NCBI GenBank assembly: GCA_963082975.1
Contig: OY720344.1
Span: 91,022,538 to 91,086,537, forward strand
DNA length: 64,000 bases
From: Labia minor
Taxonomy: Eukaryota; Arthropoda; Insecta; Dermaptera; Spongiphoridae
Direction: 5' to 3'
This document shows positions 48,490 through 62,425 of the stretch, piece after piece. Under the pieces are notes generated by a model. The model was not told the DNA's origin. It ran no database searches and worked only from the letters and a program-made list of their open reading frames with translations. Every line of letters starts with the position of its first letter. Position 1 is the stretch's first letter. A program made the translations under genes and the position numbers.

Positions 48490-49475
48490 AATTAACGTAT
48501 TGTTTTGCTGAAAGGAAGAAAAGCGAGGCAACTTAGCCGGTGTCAAGTGACATGCCCCAAGGCATTCTTGGTCGTTCCTTTTCATAGGCAGGCAGTAACG
48601 TCATGTTTCCTTGTCAGAGAACCACACACCTGCAATTAAAAACCCAAACCTTTATTTATATAATTTCGAATATCTTTCTAATAATTTTGAAGGTTTAATA
48701 AGAAGAAGACGAAGAATAATAATACAATATAAAAACAAACTATACATTTATTGTTATTGTACTGGTATGAAAGTTCTTTTAAATGGTCATCTTTTATAAA
48801 TGTGGATGATCCTAAAGGTGAAGTTTTCTCTTTCTATTTTGTATTGAAAAGTTTAATAGATTCTTTTTTTTTCATTTAATAAGACATATCACCATAAATT
48901 TGTATCTCCTTAAAAATTAATTGAATTGCAGTTAAATCAAGTAGTGGGTGGATGAATCGACTTTCTCTATCAAATCACGATTTCGCTTCCTATTGTTTTA
49001 AATGATGCAATGCTCAATGAAAAATCAATGGACAAGATCGAATGAATAAAAATCCTCGTCCACCTCATCCCTCTTTAAACAGCATCGACAACAACAACAT
49101 ACAGCAACAGGAACAACAACAACAACAACAACATTCGACTCATTAAATTTAACAAGTGTCTCCTCTCTGTTCTATATTTCTATGGGTTGTTAGCGCATAT
49201 TTTTGCCTCCTCGCTAATGAGGAATGAGAGAGGGAAAGTTTCAAAAAGTCCAACCCACCCCTTTTGTGTATAATCCTTGGCTACCAACCCTCGATGGAGC
49301 AACGCAAATCGTTCCCGTTTCATTTGTTTTAAAATATCTATAGATGATGGAGGAAACGTGACAATCACTCGCGAATCGAACTCGTTTCTCACTCCACTCA
49401 CCATATCCATCAACCTAAAACCCGGTCCTTGCAAATTTAATAGCACAGACGAAAATCTTGAACGTTTCAGGAGAA
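48490..49475. promoter_or_regulatory. Cluster of intronic islands about 0.9-1.9 kb before the last visible exon
   Basis: Three unique blocks (48490-48640, 48940-49150, 49180-49470). GCCCCAAGGC at 48554-48563 fits the GCC-N4-GGC form of AP-2 site. A CAA-repeat (about 49089-49131) lies in the middle block. Overlapping frames on both strands in the third block (88 and 72 codons) lack family similarity. Confidence 0.3.
49089..49131. repeat. (CAA)n-rich simple sequence
   Basis: Interrupted CAA/ACA trinucleotide repeat with CAGCAACAGGAACAACAA. One frame would give a polyQ run, but no exon context supports translation. Confidence 0.85.
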
Positions 49476-50361
49476 ATCTTTATTTTTTTACTTAACGAAT
49501 TACATACAGAAAAATTTCTTATAATTAATTAAATTTTATGATGATTACAATTCGTTTTGAAGTTTATCCAAGAAATTAAACTTCTACGCGGTTTCTAACT
49601 ACATATATTGAAAATTATATTTTTATAATAATTTTAGCTAAAAACACAATCCATAATTATTTGACAATCTAAAATTCTTTATTTTGATTAATCATATTAT
49701 AATAATAATTTCACAATACAAAAGAACAATAGTAAGATTCTAATTCAATTCAAGAATTAATTAAACTGCATAAACTTATTAAATAGTAATAATATTTATG
49801 ATATTACGGAGATTGTTCTGTGATTTCCATACATCAAACAGCCAGAAGTATGTTTAAAGGAAAAAAAATTTTCAAAGGTAGGTGGGAATTAGGAGAAGAT
49901 AGCAATTGGATGGAGGAATATTCTTGAAAGACTTTTAAATATGGGCTTTTTCGTCCATCATTCTTATTCATTTTTTTCATTAACATTCAACTAAAGAAAG
50001 CGGTATATTGAACTCTCTGGTGGTTTTGATTTATAATAATAAAAAATAAATTTCATCAGTCCTTTATCTTATATTGACCCATTGACTCATTCAAAATAAT
50101 CTTTATTTTAATATCAAGTGAATAAAAATAATTATAAAAATAACAGCCAAAAATAAAACTGTATATCCAATTTTGTACTGACAATGAGTAAATATATTTG
50201 TTAAGAATTATAATTATAGAAGAGTCTCAGTTTGCAAAGAAGGAAATATCAAAATTTAATTAAATTTATATTCTTTTTGAAAGTCATTAGATTTAAAAAG
50301 ATTTCGTAATTATATAGAAGAATGATAATGATATATATTCTATTTATATATTGTTTTACAG

Positions 50362-50480
50362 AGCGAAATCGAAGAACGGTGGTCGACTTTTAAGGGAGAA
50401 ATTAGAAAAAATTGGTCTCAATTTACCGGCGGGACGTCGCAAAGCGGCAAACGTCACTCTTCTTACCTCCCTGGTCGAAG
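50362..50480 (+). CDS. TFAP2: TFAP2 exon, basic DNA-contact region
   Basis: The 119-bp exon follows TATTGTTTTACAG and ends at donor GTAAGT (50481), phase 2 in and phase 1 out. With the split arginine codon it encodes [31 protein letters not shown] and VTLLTSLVE. This is the heart of the AP-2 basic region that contacts DNA, nearly invariant in animals; [10 protein letters not shown] replaces vertebrate SLREKLDKIG. The next exon (expected to begin ...EAVHLARDFG) was not found before 64000. The four exons together give 163 codons with no stop. Confidence 0.97.
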
Positions 50481-50559
50481 GTAAGTGCCAAGAATTCTTG
50501 TATATTGTTAGAATTGACTTGAAATGGCGAGTGATGGTAGAGGAGATCCAGTTTCAGTG

Positions 50560-50845
50560 AAAGACTTTGAATCGGGTCGCTTAGTAAAAGGAGAGTATGT
50601 CTGTCTGTCTGTCGATCAGACAGGTAGGTTGTCAGTGACCTAAAAATAACAAAACAGATCCATTGGAATTTAATATTTTCAAAAGGAACGCGAGAGTATT
50701 ATTAATAAATAGGGAAGATGCTATCGGCAATTGCTTAAACTAGGAATAAAAATCCCGGATAATGCGTCGCGATGTGCCGTTGACCACACCCATTTATCTT
50801 CAAACGCAGAGAACAATCAGAAATAAGAATTTATAGTCGAGCATG
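50560..50845. promoter_or_regulatory. Intron-proximal island after the basic-region exon
   Basis: Contains GTCTGTCTGTCTGTC-GAT-CAGACAG, a repeat that can fold on itself (50598-50622), and ATGCGTCGCGATGTGCCG. Noncoding. Possibly conserved intron flank. Confidence 0.25.
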
Positions 50846-52123
50846 CGATCGTAAAAGAAAAAAATTTCAATTTTCAAATATTCAGATAAATCCTTTTCCT
50901 ATTAAACTATTATATAAGTATAATGTTGAGCGGTGAACCCCCAAAAGTAACTTAAAATAAAAAATAAATAAAAAAAGGTGAAAATTTTATGTTTTGATAT
51001 TTATATTCGATATAATATATACGGAGCTATAAACATTTTTAGAAGATTATTTCAATAAATTATTATAAATAGGCGCCACTAAAATCACTAAATAAAAATA
51101 TAATAAAAAATCAAATGAGTATTTTTATTTTGTAAATTAATAACAAAAGATTAGAAAGTATAATACTATCCCAAAGAAACTTTCACACAAAATGTATATT
51201 ATTTGATTTTATAACGGAAATATTTTTATAATTTATTTATTTATTTATTTAATTTATTTTTTAGTACGTTTTATTACATTCATCATCGATATTTAAAATA
51301 TTTAAAACTATAGATAAATATTTGCTCTGTCCCGGCGTCCCGAAAAACGTAAAAAAAAGGTAAACGGTTTGTTCCGAATACTTTTTCAAAAATAATTAAA
51401 AATTTCGATTTTATTATAAATATTTATAGTATTAGTAGAATAAAATAAATATAAATTTTTATTAAATAGATTCGAAAATTAATAAAAATATAATAATTAA
51501 TTTTACGATATTAATTCCATGCTTGGAATTAGATCATTAAAGAAGGATAACTGAACATTATCAAGTTCTTCAGAACTGAGTCTGAAATAGTTTCAGAGAA
51601 TAAATTCTAAAGAGAATCAACTTTCAATAAATAACTATTGTAAATTGAATCGAGTGGCGACATTTCGCGACGCAATGGTAAATGGTACAAACAAACCAAA
51701 AAAATAAAATAAAAAAAAAAAGAAATAGAAGAAACAACTAGAATGAAGGAAGTGATAGAATGTATACCCTTTTCAAATTTATAGGAACGTGAGAGACAAA
51801 CATTATGGCACCGGAAAGATAAAAAATAGTGAGCTATCTGAAAAATCATTTGCACGCAACTCGTTTGGTATCTACCTTTCGATTGACTTTTTGTAAGAAT
51901 TTTCAACCAATGAACTTCAAAACATGGCTTATAAATAAATTTTAAAATTGGTTTTTACATTATAGTATAAGACACTACCTTATATATATATATATATAAT
52001 CGTACAAATAAATAAATATATTTATTAAGTTTTACTTAAATTAAATAAATCTAATAAATTTGGATGTGATTATTTTTTAAGATATTACTAGTCAACTAAA
52101 TTAAAATATCTACTAAAAATAAA

Positions 52124-52412
52124 CTGGAGTGTCTCCACTCGACTATCTCGCAATTTGAATTGGATTAAATAACATATTATATTTAAATTAATCAAAAGTT
52201 GATAGAAAACTACGAATTTTGAATAATAATTTCATTATTCTGCTCAAACTCTTTTTGCTGTCTACATACACACACACACATACAAATATACATACATGCA
52301 CAGAGAGACGTTTTTCGTGAAAATGACTCAGGGACCTTCAAAACGTATAAAAACATCAAAATCTCGACATCGAAAATTTTCGTGATCGCAATACTATCTC
52401 TACCGAGATATT
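52124..52412 (+). mobile_element. HINE-like element, copy E (internally deleted, 289 bp)
   Basis: Both ends survive (CTGGAGTGTCTCCACTCGAC; TATCTCTACCGAGATA, in which the loop changed but the stem is intact), with the CA/CATA microsatellite. About 350 bp of core between TTTAAATTA and ATCAAAAGTTGATAG is missing compared with copy A. Confidence 0.72.
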
Positions 52413-53259
52413 AAGGAAAACAATACAAGTAATGGTTAGTTTAATATTATAACAATGAGAGATAATTTATTCATTTTTATTTATTCATTTAAATAAATAA
52501 TTACTTTTTAAATTATGATTTTTTAGCAATTAAATAAATATAATATAATATATTATTTATTTATTTATTTAAAGAATATTAAATTAAATATTTAACAAGA
52601 TTTTAAATTTTATCTGTTATTTAATAATTTGTTTTTGCATATTTAACTATATATAAATATATACTATCTTTCTTATTTTAATATGTAGTTTCTATATCTT
52701 TTTTTATATTCCTATTAAAATACAAATTTAATTTTATATTTCAAAAAATTATTACTAAGTTTTTAATTTTATATTTTTTTAAAAAAAGAAAGAAAAAGTC
52801 ATATATCATAGAGACTGGTATTAACAAAAAATTTATTTAAAATATTTATAAAGAATGACCTAAATGACTATAAAAGTAATAATAGCTAATAAAAATATAT
52901 AAGCATATTATATTAAATCAAAGGGTGAAAAATATATACATACCATAAAATAAAATAAAATTATTACTCGTATAATCAATTATCCTCAGTTAATTATATT
53001 TAATTTTATTATTTATATAAATTTCAATTTGTAGAGAAATTTTATGTAATAAATTGTTATCATGTATAAATAACAAAGTATATAGGATTGTATTTCTATA
53101 TGTAATAATAAAACCCTCATGTTTATAAAACAAGCAAATAAACATTTATCAAAATAATAAACTAAACAAAAGACAGTAAAATTAGAAATAACATAAGTAT
53201 TTTAGTTTTTATCTTATTGGAAAAATACTTTTTTAGTCTTATAAAAAGAATTCTAACTT

Positions 53260-53510
53260 TTGATATGGACGAAAGGCAAGTAGCAGCTGTCATTCATTTA
53301 GTGATGCGGTTTTGCCCATTAGTTGGTCGTCCATTAAAATTGCCTTCAGTTTTTAATTAAAACCGGTGGCTGTCAGAAGCTGTTTGGCGAGACCAGGCTG
53401 ATTTCCGAAATGAACACAATTGGGCAACATTCCCAGCGCTACTTTTTCGATTCACCCGAAAAAAATCCCATCTCCCGCTATTCTTCATTGTTGTTGTTGT
53501 TGTTGTCTTG
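53260..53510. promoter_or_regulatory. Intronic GC-richer island
   Basis: Unique block with CATTAAAATTGCC, TTTTTAATTAAAACCGGTGG (53349-53368) and GGCTGTCAGAAGCTGTTTGG, ending in a GTT microsatellite (53490-53504). Homeodomain-like TAAT cores are present. Noncoding in all frames I read. Confidence 0.3.
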
Positions 53511-56500
53511 ATCTCTAAACTCATTAAAATATGATATAGTTCATAAATAAATCTAACGAAATTATAAAGTTAAATTATAGAAACTAGACTATAAAATTTA
53601 GTAGTTTAAATTAACAAAAGAGTTTGAACTTTAATATTTTTTATTTAATCAAAACTTGTGTTATTGAAGCCCTTTTGAAGTTTTAATAACAAAATAAAAA
53701 TGTTTCTTTTTGGTATTTGATATTTAGCCTCTAGGGTATATATACTAGTATATAATCAAAACTATATATATATATCCAAGAATTATTACTATTCTTTTAT
53801 TAATATCAGAAATAGAAAAATTATACTTTAAATACCTACAGGAGAAAGCATTGTTTATATTTACATTAAGTATTGTGTTAGGCAAAAACTAAGAATGTTG
53901 CCAATGGAAGGTTCCTAAGATAAGGAGGGCCAATGAATTTTCTCTTTCTGGAACTAATTTTAAAATTTTTAAGAACATTACAGTTTTTTCAATCATATCC
54001 TACACAATTGATAATCATGCTAGTTCCTTACCTACCCACTGAATTCTGGATATTTTCTCCTATATTGAAATTTCTTCTGTAAAAGAATGATTAAAAATAA
54101 CTATAAATTAAATAATCATTCTATTTAATTATATTTTATACTATATTTATATTCCTGAGGATTTCCTTCATATTTCGTGGACCGTTATTGAATCCATTAA
54201 CCATTAAAATTAATTAGCAATTTTTCAGACATTGTTTCAAAATATTTCAAATTTTCGAAACATGTTCCTGGAATATTTGATTTCCGTATTTATTTATTTA
54301 TTGCTTTGAAAAACTCCAATAATGTTAACAGGTTGTACTTTATTTATTACCAAATAAACGCCTATCGATCACGGATATACAAACAAGAGTGAGGGAGTAA
54401 TTAAATAGATCTATACATATAAAATCTCTCCTCTTCACGGACTGATAGTGTAACATGTTTTTATTTTTTTTTTTTTTTTATTTTTAAAAAATTAATGCGT
54501 TTGACCCTTAAATCTAATTTTATTTTATAAGAGTAATAAAAAAGTATTCACAGGGAGGTCGAAAACACACAGAAGTTCTGTTCTTTTTGTCTTATTTACT
54601 CAACACAAAAAAGAAACACGATACAAGTTTTTCTTAGTAAGAAAAATTTTTGAAATTTTAATTAAAATGAAACGTCCAATTTCTTTGTATTTATTTAAAG
54701 AAAAAATATTAAATCAATCAGCTGTAACATATAAGGAAGATGAAACCCAACATTTGTCTGATTTCGGTGTATTTAATTATTTCAACTTCTAATTAGAACG
54801 AATTCTTTACAGTTTAGTTTGACATTTTCTAGAACAAGATTTGCAAATATGAAAGAAAGGCCATATATATATTTAATTGAGATTTTTAAAATACTTCTCT
54901 CATCAAACATAGAATGTTAATGTTGCATGATATCTTTTGAAAAATTATATATGTTATTATATATTGTGGAAAACGTTTTTCTTCGAAATTGCAAGTATAA
55001 CTATAAAGTTGAAACACGCTTTCTGTACCGTTTTGTCGATTAACTTGTCATTTGGTCCTTTATTTTCATTAAAATGTATTAATTTAAAATTAATCATCGA
55101 TTGTTTTGAGATTGGCAGACATATATTTAGAAAAATCTTTTCTTACTTATTTTATTTATTTTTTGATATCTCTATAATTTGAAAAAAAAAAACAATTCAA
55201 TTGATAATGTTAAATGTTAAAGTCATGACTCCACTTTTTATTAAAATTAATGTATTTTAATAAGAATAATAAATATATTGATTTTATATTAGCCAACTAT
55301 GAAAGAGCGGGTTTCATTTTTAAACTTTTGATTTAAATTTAATTACTTTTGCCCAATTATTTCATTAAATATTTGTGACGTAAGAAATTTCAATTAAAAG
55401 GTGATTATTTTAATGATTTACATAATTTTTTTTAAACCTTAAAAAAAATAAAAAAAAATAAACTTCCGGATATCAATTACCAACTTAATATATCTACATT
55501 AGAAAATAAAATTTAAAAAATTAATAGATAAAAATATTTATATGTTTATTACACAATCATCTAGTTAAAAATGATTTATTATCACTTAATTTTGACGTTC
55601 CTATCATCAAAGTTACTTTGATATAGTTCTAATGATGTTGAAAGTGAAAATAAATCATAATCTATTGATGTAAGAAATGTTGGTGGCGAAATCTTAAGAA
55701 TGAATACACAAATAAATATTTAATGAATCACGTTTCAATAAGTTAATTTTATTTCTTGTTTATAATTTACTTATAAATATTACTATTAAAATATTCAGGT
55801 TGACTTAGTAAATAAATTATTTGTTAATAGAATAATTTGAATTTAATTTTAATAGTATAGGAAAAAAAGTTTCAATTAATATTGTATAAGAATAATAAAA
55901 TAAATATGATAGTCTAGTAAAATCAATAAGTTTGTAAAGTTTGGAATATATTGACAATTTTATTTAAATAATTTCAAATCATATGATTATTCTTACTAAG
56001 CTATTCAGATGCGCAGCCGCGCTTTAATTTTCAAAATATTGCGCTGTCGTTTTTCAATTCTGCGCACATTGGATTTATTAACTTTTTTTTATACTATTTC
56101 AATTAAGAAAAAGAAAAATATTAAACATCCATACAACAAACAGAAAATTTAATAATATATAATTTTAATTTTTATTTTAAAAACAGGTACAGATCCTTTT
56201 CTGATATTGCTCACGTTTACAAATGTTTTGATCATTTATACTTTTAGAAAAAATTAAACGCAATATTGATGTTAAGACCGGATATATTTTTTATTCTAAA
56301 TTTTTATTTTCTCTCTTTTTTCATCATCAATAAGATCCGGCTTGTTATTCCTGTGTGTGTCCCGATTATTCATTCAATTGACATTTGAGCAGATTAAGAG
56401 AAATGATGAATCTACATTTTCTTTAATGAAAACCTATAAAAATAATAGCAAACATTTTTGTATTGATTGAAAACAATTTTCTAGAAAAATTCGAATCTAT

Positions 56501-56759
56501 AAACAAGACATTACTTCATAAATTAAATACAAAATTAAAAAAAAGATTAAAAAATAAGTAAATAAAATATATTCGAGCTTATATATATATATATATATAA
56601 AATATATATTAATGATTTTTGTATTATATTTTATGTGACATATATTATATTCATTAATTAAAATTTAAAGATGCGAATCACAACATTCCAAAAATAAAAA
56701 CATTAAAATAGTTGTTAAAGGTAAATAAATATTTTGCGAAAGAAATAACCACGTTTTAG

Positions 56760-56950
56760 AAAATTTAATCAAGTTGTTTTTTTTTAATTCCCCTTCCTCT
56801 CACCTTTCATATCGCAAATGAATGAATAGGCTATAATATCACCAAGGACAGAGATTGAAGATTAGGCAAAGAATAGATTGAATGATGGAATTGGTGCAAA
56901 TTTGGAACAGGATCTAATAGGAGAGGAAGAAAATTAAAAAAGAAATCGCA
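56760..56950. promoter_or_regulatory. Small intronic island
   Basis: CCCCTTCCTCTCACCTTTC followed by purine-rich sequence. Weak evidence. Confidence 0.15.
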
Positions 56951-57619
56951 TATCAATTAATTTTTATACATTACCCTTTAAAGATATTCTAATAAAAGTA
57001 TAACTTTCGTAATCTGAAACCTGAATCAGTTTCCTTTCAAAGTTTACTCTGAATTTATCAAAGGAGGAGGTAGTTTAAAGTTTAACGGTGATTTTTGAAA
57101 GGTTTAATCAATTTCATTTAATCCCAACATGAAGTTTGCTATTTTTTTTTTTTTTAAACAAAAAAGAATTTATTCTTCCGGGCTATCTAGAAATGAAATA
57201 ACTTTATACGTTTTCAAAAAAGATAGTTTATATTATAAATTACAAAATAATTCTGACGTGATCCTGTTAATTCCAAATACGATTATATATATTACTTGAT
57301 CCTGGATTACCTGCTAGATCATTTTTCATTCTAAAAAAAACCTGAATTTACTTCTCTCTCCCTCTCCAACTCATTTTATAAAGATCTGTTCAAACAAAAT
57401 ATTTTGTACGAAAGAATTATATATATATTTTTCTTATTTTTAGAGAATTTAAATTAATATAATTATTAATGTGATTAATATGATTTTATTTTATCACAAG
57501 TATATTTTATCACAAAAATATAAAACTAATTTTAGTTGAAACATACATCTCTAGTTTTACATTAAAAGCTTTTTATTGTTTATGAAATTTTTCTATAAAT
57601 TCCATTCAGGATGAATAAT

Positions 57620-57790
57620 TTCAAAAGGCGATTTCTTCAGCTGGCTGGTTGTTGTTTGCTTGCGTTGTATTAGTACTCAATTTAGCGTTTTCTGTCACGA
57701 TTCCTGATCCACGCGCACGTGGCCCATCACTTTTTCTTTTTCTTTTTTTTATCTTTTTTCTTTCTCCTTTAGCTAATCGTCCGCAATACA
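57620..57790. promoter_or_regulatory. Small intronic GC-richer island
   Basis: Contains CAGCTGGCTGG and CACGCGCACGTGGCCC with an E-box CACGTG. Pyrimidine tract follows. Noncoding. Confidence 0.22.
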
Positions 57791-58027
57791 CCTCTATTAT
57801 ATAAAAAACACCATCCTAACCAATTCTAATAAATTCTCAACCAGTAGATACAGAAAAATAATATTCTTTTCAATAAAATTTTTTTTTAAAAAGTAGGGCC
57901 TAAAATTTAATTAAAATTAAATTTAAAAAATAAATTATTATTAGTTTATTAGCGATTGAGAATGGAAAACATTTAAATATAAATTTAGTACTTATAATTC
58001 AACAATAATATTTTAGTTAAATTAGTG

Positions 58028-58165
58028 GAGACAGCCTCCATATTTTCCCAACAATATTTGAATCCTCTCAAAACCTCTATATTGTCTGCCTATCGTGTCT
58101 TTGGTCTATTCATCGGGTCGTTTTCTAATTGGTTTCTTTTTACATTAACTTCTTGATAACAATTT
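58028..58165 (-). pseudogene. Heavily decayed LINE C-terminal fragment
   Basis: Minus-strand frames read EEIVIKKLM, then after a frame change RPKTR-stop-ADNIE and WENMEAVSTN. These align in order with GEEIMAKNIL, GRPRTRWVDN and the W-containing tail of the LINE copy at 41685-42118; the tryptophan codon of RTRW has become TAG. Stops and a frameshift show long neutral decay. Confidence 0.55.
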
Positions 58166-58718
58166 CTTCCTAAATATATATATATATTGTATATATATCG
58201 TGTATATAATTAATAAGTATGGTAATATATATATAATATTATGCATTAAGTTTTAGATTTAATATTAATATAATTATTAATTAAAAATAATAAATCTAAA
58301 AGTTTTTTTTTTTGTAAAGTTCTTTATAAATGTGAAATAAAATATTTACTAGATATCGATCTTTTTTATATTCTATATATATGTATGATTTAATTTTTTT
58401 AATTGCAGATTTATCTCTATTTTATTATATAAATTAAATTAAACAAGAGACTTTAATGAACCTAATGACTTTAATGCATCAAAAAAAAAAAACCTATAAA
58501 TTGTAATCTCTGAAAACTCGTAGTTTGTAGCTCGCAATCTTTAAGAGAAAGTAGTTCCTAATTAATCACATTACTCTTTTTATCACTCATCGAAATTGTA
58601 TTTTAATTAGTAGGTATTTCATGGAAAATTGAACTTCGATGTATTTTTATCGTCTATTCTAATTTATCATTTCATAAATTTTGTTTAAGAAACATTAAGA
58701 GAAAAAAAAACTGCATTA

Positions 58719-58721
<3 letters not shown>

Positions 58722-58752
<31 letters not shown>
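58722..58752. repeat. (AT)n microsatellite
   Basis: Uninterrupted TA run of about 15 units. Comparable runs lie at 17362-17388, 24115-24140, 26852-26880, 34073-34098 and 60836-60864. Confidence 0.95.
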
Positions 58753-58753
<1 letters not shown>

Positions 58754-58794
58754 CATTAGTGTAGTGAATAAATATTTGGACAGGCGATTTGCTA

Positions 58795-58935
58795 AATAAG
58801 AAATATAATATCACCGACGGAAGCCGGTTTCGGGTGTTTGAATGGATTTTTCGCGACATTATCAAGCGATAGAATCTGATTCTCAATTCATTAACGACGA
58901 TTTATTTAAAAACTGTCCCCGATGATATCGAGACT
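58795..58935. promoter_or_regulatory. Small intronic island
   Basis: Unique block with ATCACCGACGGAAGCCGG and TTTCGCGACATTATC. No coding potential. Confidence 0.2.
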
Positions 58936-60354
58936 TTTGTTAAAATATTTTCTCTCGTGGCAATTTATAACCATATTTTTTTTTATTCACATATAATAAT
59001 AGAAATTAAATTATATCATCAAATGGATTTAAAACCAATATACAATATAGGCATATCTTTATTTAATATATATATATATTAATATTTATATATATATAAT
59101 GTAATTAGTTCTTCATTGCATATTCAGATGAAGATAATAATAATTTACTCTTCTCTATTTTTTTTCATGCCTAAAAGACAATGGATTTCCCTTTGTTTTG
59201 ATTATTATTCAAATTTTCAAGATATTAATAAAAGGTTTTTTTAATTCGCCAAAATATCTATAAATCTCTGGTAATTTTTTTTTCTACTTTAGACATGACT
59301 AAAGATATAAATTCAATGATTAATGTTTTGAAAAGAAAGAATCTTAATAGTTACTTAACTTTTTGGATGATATTTTTATCTATACTAAATATCTTTTTGA
59401 TTATATCATTGTACATAAATAAATAATTTGAAGTTCAAGCAAAAAAATTTATTAATTTTTCTCAAATTTTTATAAAAAGTAAAACTACTATTTATGTACA
59501 ACAAATAGAAAGCAATAAAGACTATTATTAAAAATGTTTTTAACAATATAAGAATTTAAAATTTTTAAAATTATATCTTGTGCATTTTTATTTATTTTAT
59601 TAACAATATATATTCTTAATAAATGAATATATATATTTATAATTTAAACAATACAATATTAATTTAATTTGATTATTTTCATTAAATTTTTTTATATATT
59701 GTATTTTATTATTTAAAATAATTTGTAGAAAATATATATTTATATAATCAAATACTATTAAATATTAATTAACTTTTGCCTAAATTTATTTAATACTAAT
59801 AAAAATAATAAAATTATAGTCTAAAATTTTTTCATCTTTTTTTTTAATTATAAAATAGATAAAATATTGTTTAAAATCGTCTAGTTTCTAATTTGAAATC
59901 TAAATTGCCTATAAAATTTTATTTTAATTTATTTGTTCATGTTTCATCAAAAAAATATTTAGGTTATGTCAATTTAGAGAGAAAAGAATGTTGATTAATA
60001 TCTTTTAATATTTATTTATTGAAATACTATTTAATACTAATTAACTTCTGCCAAAATTTATTTATTTTTATATCGCTTTTAGTTTTACTATTTCATTAAA
60101 TCAATAATAACATTTTTTTTTCTTTACTCGAATGATTGATTAGTTTTTTAATTGATTCTCTGTAGAAATTTTATTAGATTTTTTTTTTACATAACACCTG
60201 ATTATAAAAATTATTTTTCATATTATACAAGTGTTGCCGATTAAAAAATATTTCAAATGTTTGCAAGATGCTCAATTGATTACTGGAATGTTGATGATTG
60301 ATAAAAGGAATAATTGGGAAATTTCCAAGTAGGTAAGATCAATAGTTTAATTAT

Positions 60355-60490
60355 TTTTGATTGGAGGAGGATGACCCCCGCAAGGTCTTTACGATGACCT
60401 TCCAGTTCCAAAGGGAAACGCCTAGAGATAAATCTACATTTATGCAACAGAGCCAATTGAAGATGAAGTTTGGGTCGCGCCTCTTACTAA
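60355..60490. promoter_or_regulatory. Small intronic island
   Basis: Unique block with GACCCCCGCAAGGTC and TTATGCAACAGAGCCAATTG. No splice acceptor and no AP-2 residues in any frame, so it is not the missing exon. Confidence 0.22.
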
Positions 60491-60832
60491 AATATACAAC
60501 CCAAAAGTATAATCATTTTTTTTAAAATTATCCTCTTTAGATTTATTCTTAGTCAAATTTACAAAGTCATATTTAATAAAAATGATAAAATAGCTATTAA
60601 TTTATTTTATCTTATTTAATATATAATATTTATCTCAGGTGTTTTATTCTATTTATTCTTGAATATCACGACTATAAAACATTCATATTCTTGTATAAAA
60701 GAAATGAAATAACCCTGTTAATATATATTATAGATAAATATCAAAAGTATATTTTATAGGTGTAACACTAAGGTGTTACTTTGTATGAAAATTTTTAAAA
60801 TGTCATTTTATTTCATTTATTTTATTGATTTC

Positions 60833-60869
<37 letters not shown>

Positions 60870-62194
60870 TTGATTTTGAATTCAAAATTAAAAAATAATC
60901 GTGCACAATTTTTTTTAAATAAAGAAAAAAATAAACTAATTGAAAAAAATTTTACCTTCACAGGTAAGTTCAAATTAACTTTCAAATTATTATTAAATAT
61001 ATTTTTAAAGAATAATTACTCAAAAAAAAAAAATTAAAATCTCCGCTTAACCTTAAATTATAACATTCATTTATACTAATTAATTCATCTATAAATATTA
61101 ATTTTTTATTATTTAAATTATGATTATTATGAAATTATGTTAATTAATAATTTGAGTAAAAAATAAAATAAATTGTTATGATTTTTATTAATATTATAAT
61201 AAAAATAATGACTTACACATTTATATAGAAAATTAAATAGTAAAATCATTATTATTATTATTATTATTTTTAATTTAAACAATTATTTTCTTATAAAGTA
61301 TAAAATAATTTCTTTTCTTTATATATAAATGTGTCTTTATTAATGACGGTTATTTTAGGTACTTTTCTTCCAAAATATCCCGTTAAAATATATACCTTCG
61401 CTCGATAAAAATTATAAACACCACCTTATTATTATAGCAATCATTTTTTGGCAATACAATCTAATACCGGACGCTAAATTATTTTTTCACCTCAATTTAC
61501 AAGCAAGAATAGTTAATATAGAATTATAAAATACACTTATCATAAACTGGTATTATAAATTTAACAAGATGTTTAGTATTTTATCGGGAAAATAAAATTT
61601 CATTTTGATTGAGTAAATTTATTGTATAAATAATTATTACAAAAAAAAACGGTAAAAGATGTCTTACAATTAGTTTTTTTACCTCCTAACCCTGATTAAT
61701 CCTAATATACATTAATTGTCTATCATACATATTATAAATTTATAATTTTATCATTAACCACTTTACAAGCAGAATTTTCAATGCTAAATGGATATCATTA
61801 AAAAAAAATATTTCATATCATAGTGTGGTATGATATGATCAATTATCTAATTTGAATGAACGATCAATAATATTAAATTAAGTTGAACTCAAATAAATCA
61901 AACCAATTTGCTTTTATAAAAATATATTTATTATCCACTCAGGATATATGTTCTAATTTTCTTTTCCATATTCATGAGTATCATTCATTAATATAATTAA
62001 AAAAAGAAAAGTTGAAATTTTTTTTTATTATTATTACTTTTTTTTTAATTAATTAACTCATCTCTTGTCAATATAGTAAAAAGAAACAATAATAAATCAA
62101 TTTATTTTATTATTTATTTTTTTTAATATTTGACTTAATAAGTGAAATAAAATGAAATATTCAATAAATAATAAACTAAATAAAAATAAGTGAC

Positions 62195-62425
62195 TACATG
62201 TGATGACTTCCTGTTGGATATTTATTAAAGTATTCCAATTGGAGATTGGAGCTGCAAATGTGTACATGATAAGTTGGGAGAAGAGAAAGGGAAGAGGGAG
62301 AGAGAGCTCTTCCTGTTTTGTTTATTATTGGTCTTTTCGTTTAATTAAGTTGAATTCTTTGAGATTTACGATAGAGATTTATATTTGACTAAATTTAACC
62401 GGCCATATGATAAAAATTCGCGGCC
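62195..62425. promoter_or_regulatory. Intronic island with ETS- and forkhead-like motifs
   Basis: ACTTCCTG (62206-62213), TTCCTG (62310-62315) and TTGTTTATT (62318-62326) flank a GA-rich tract. A 62-codon frame has no family resemblance. Confidence 0.22.

Noticed and set aside
53278..53330. Possible next AP-2 exon (reads AAVIHLV in one frame)
   Set aside because: Similarity to EAVHLARDF is superficial, there is no splice acceptor before it and the frame stops soon after.
60361..60480. Possible next AP-2 exon
   Set aside because: GC-richer, but no frame gives AP-2 residues and no acceptor precedes it.
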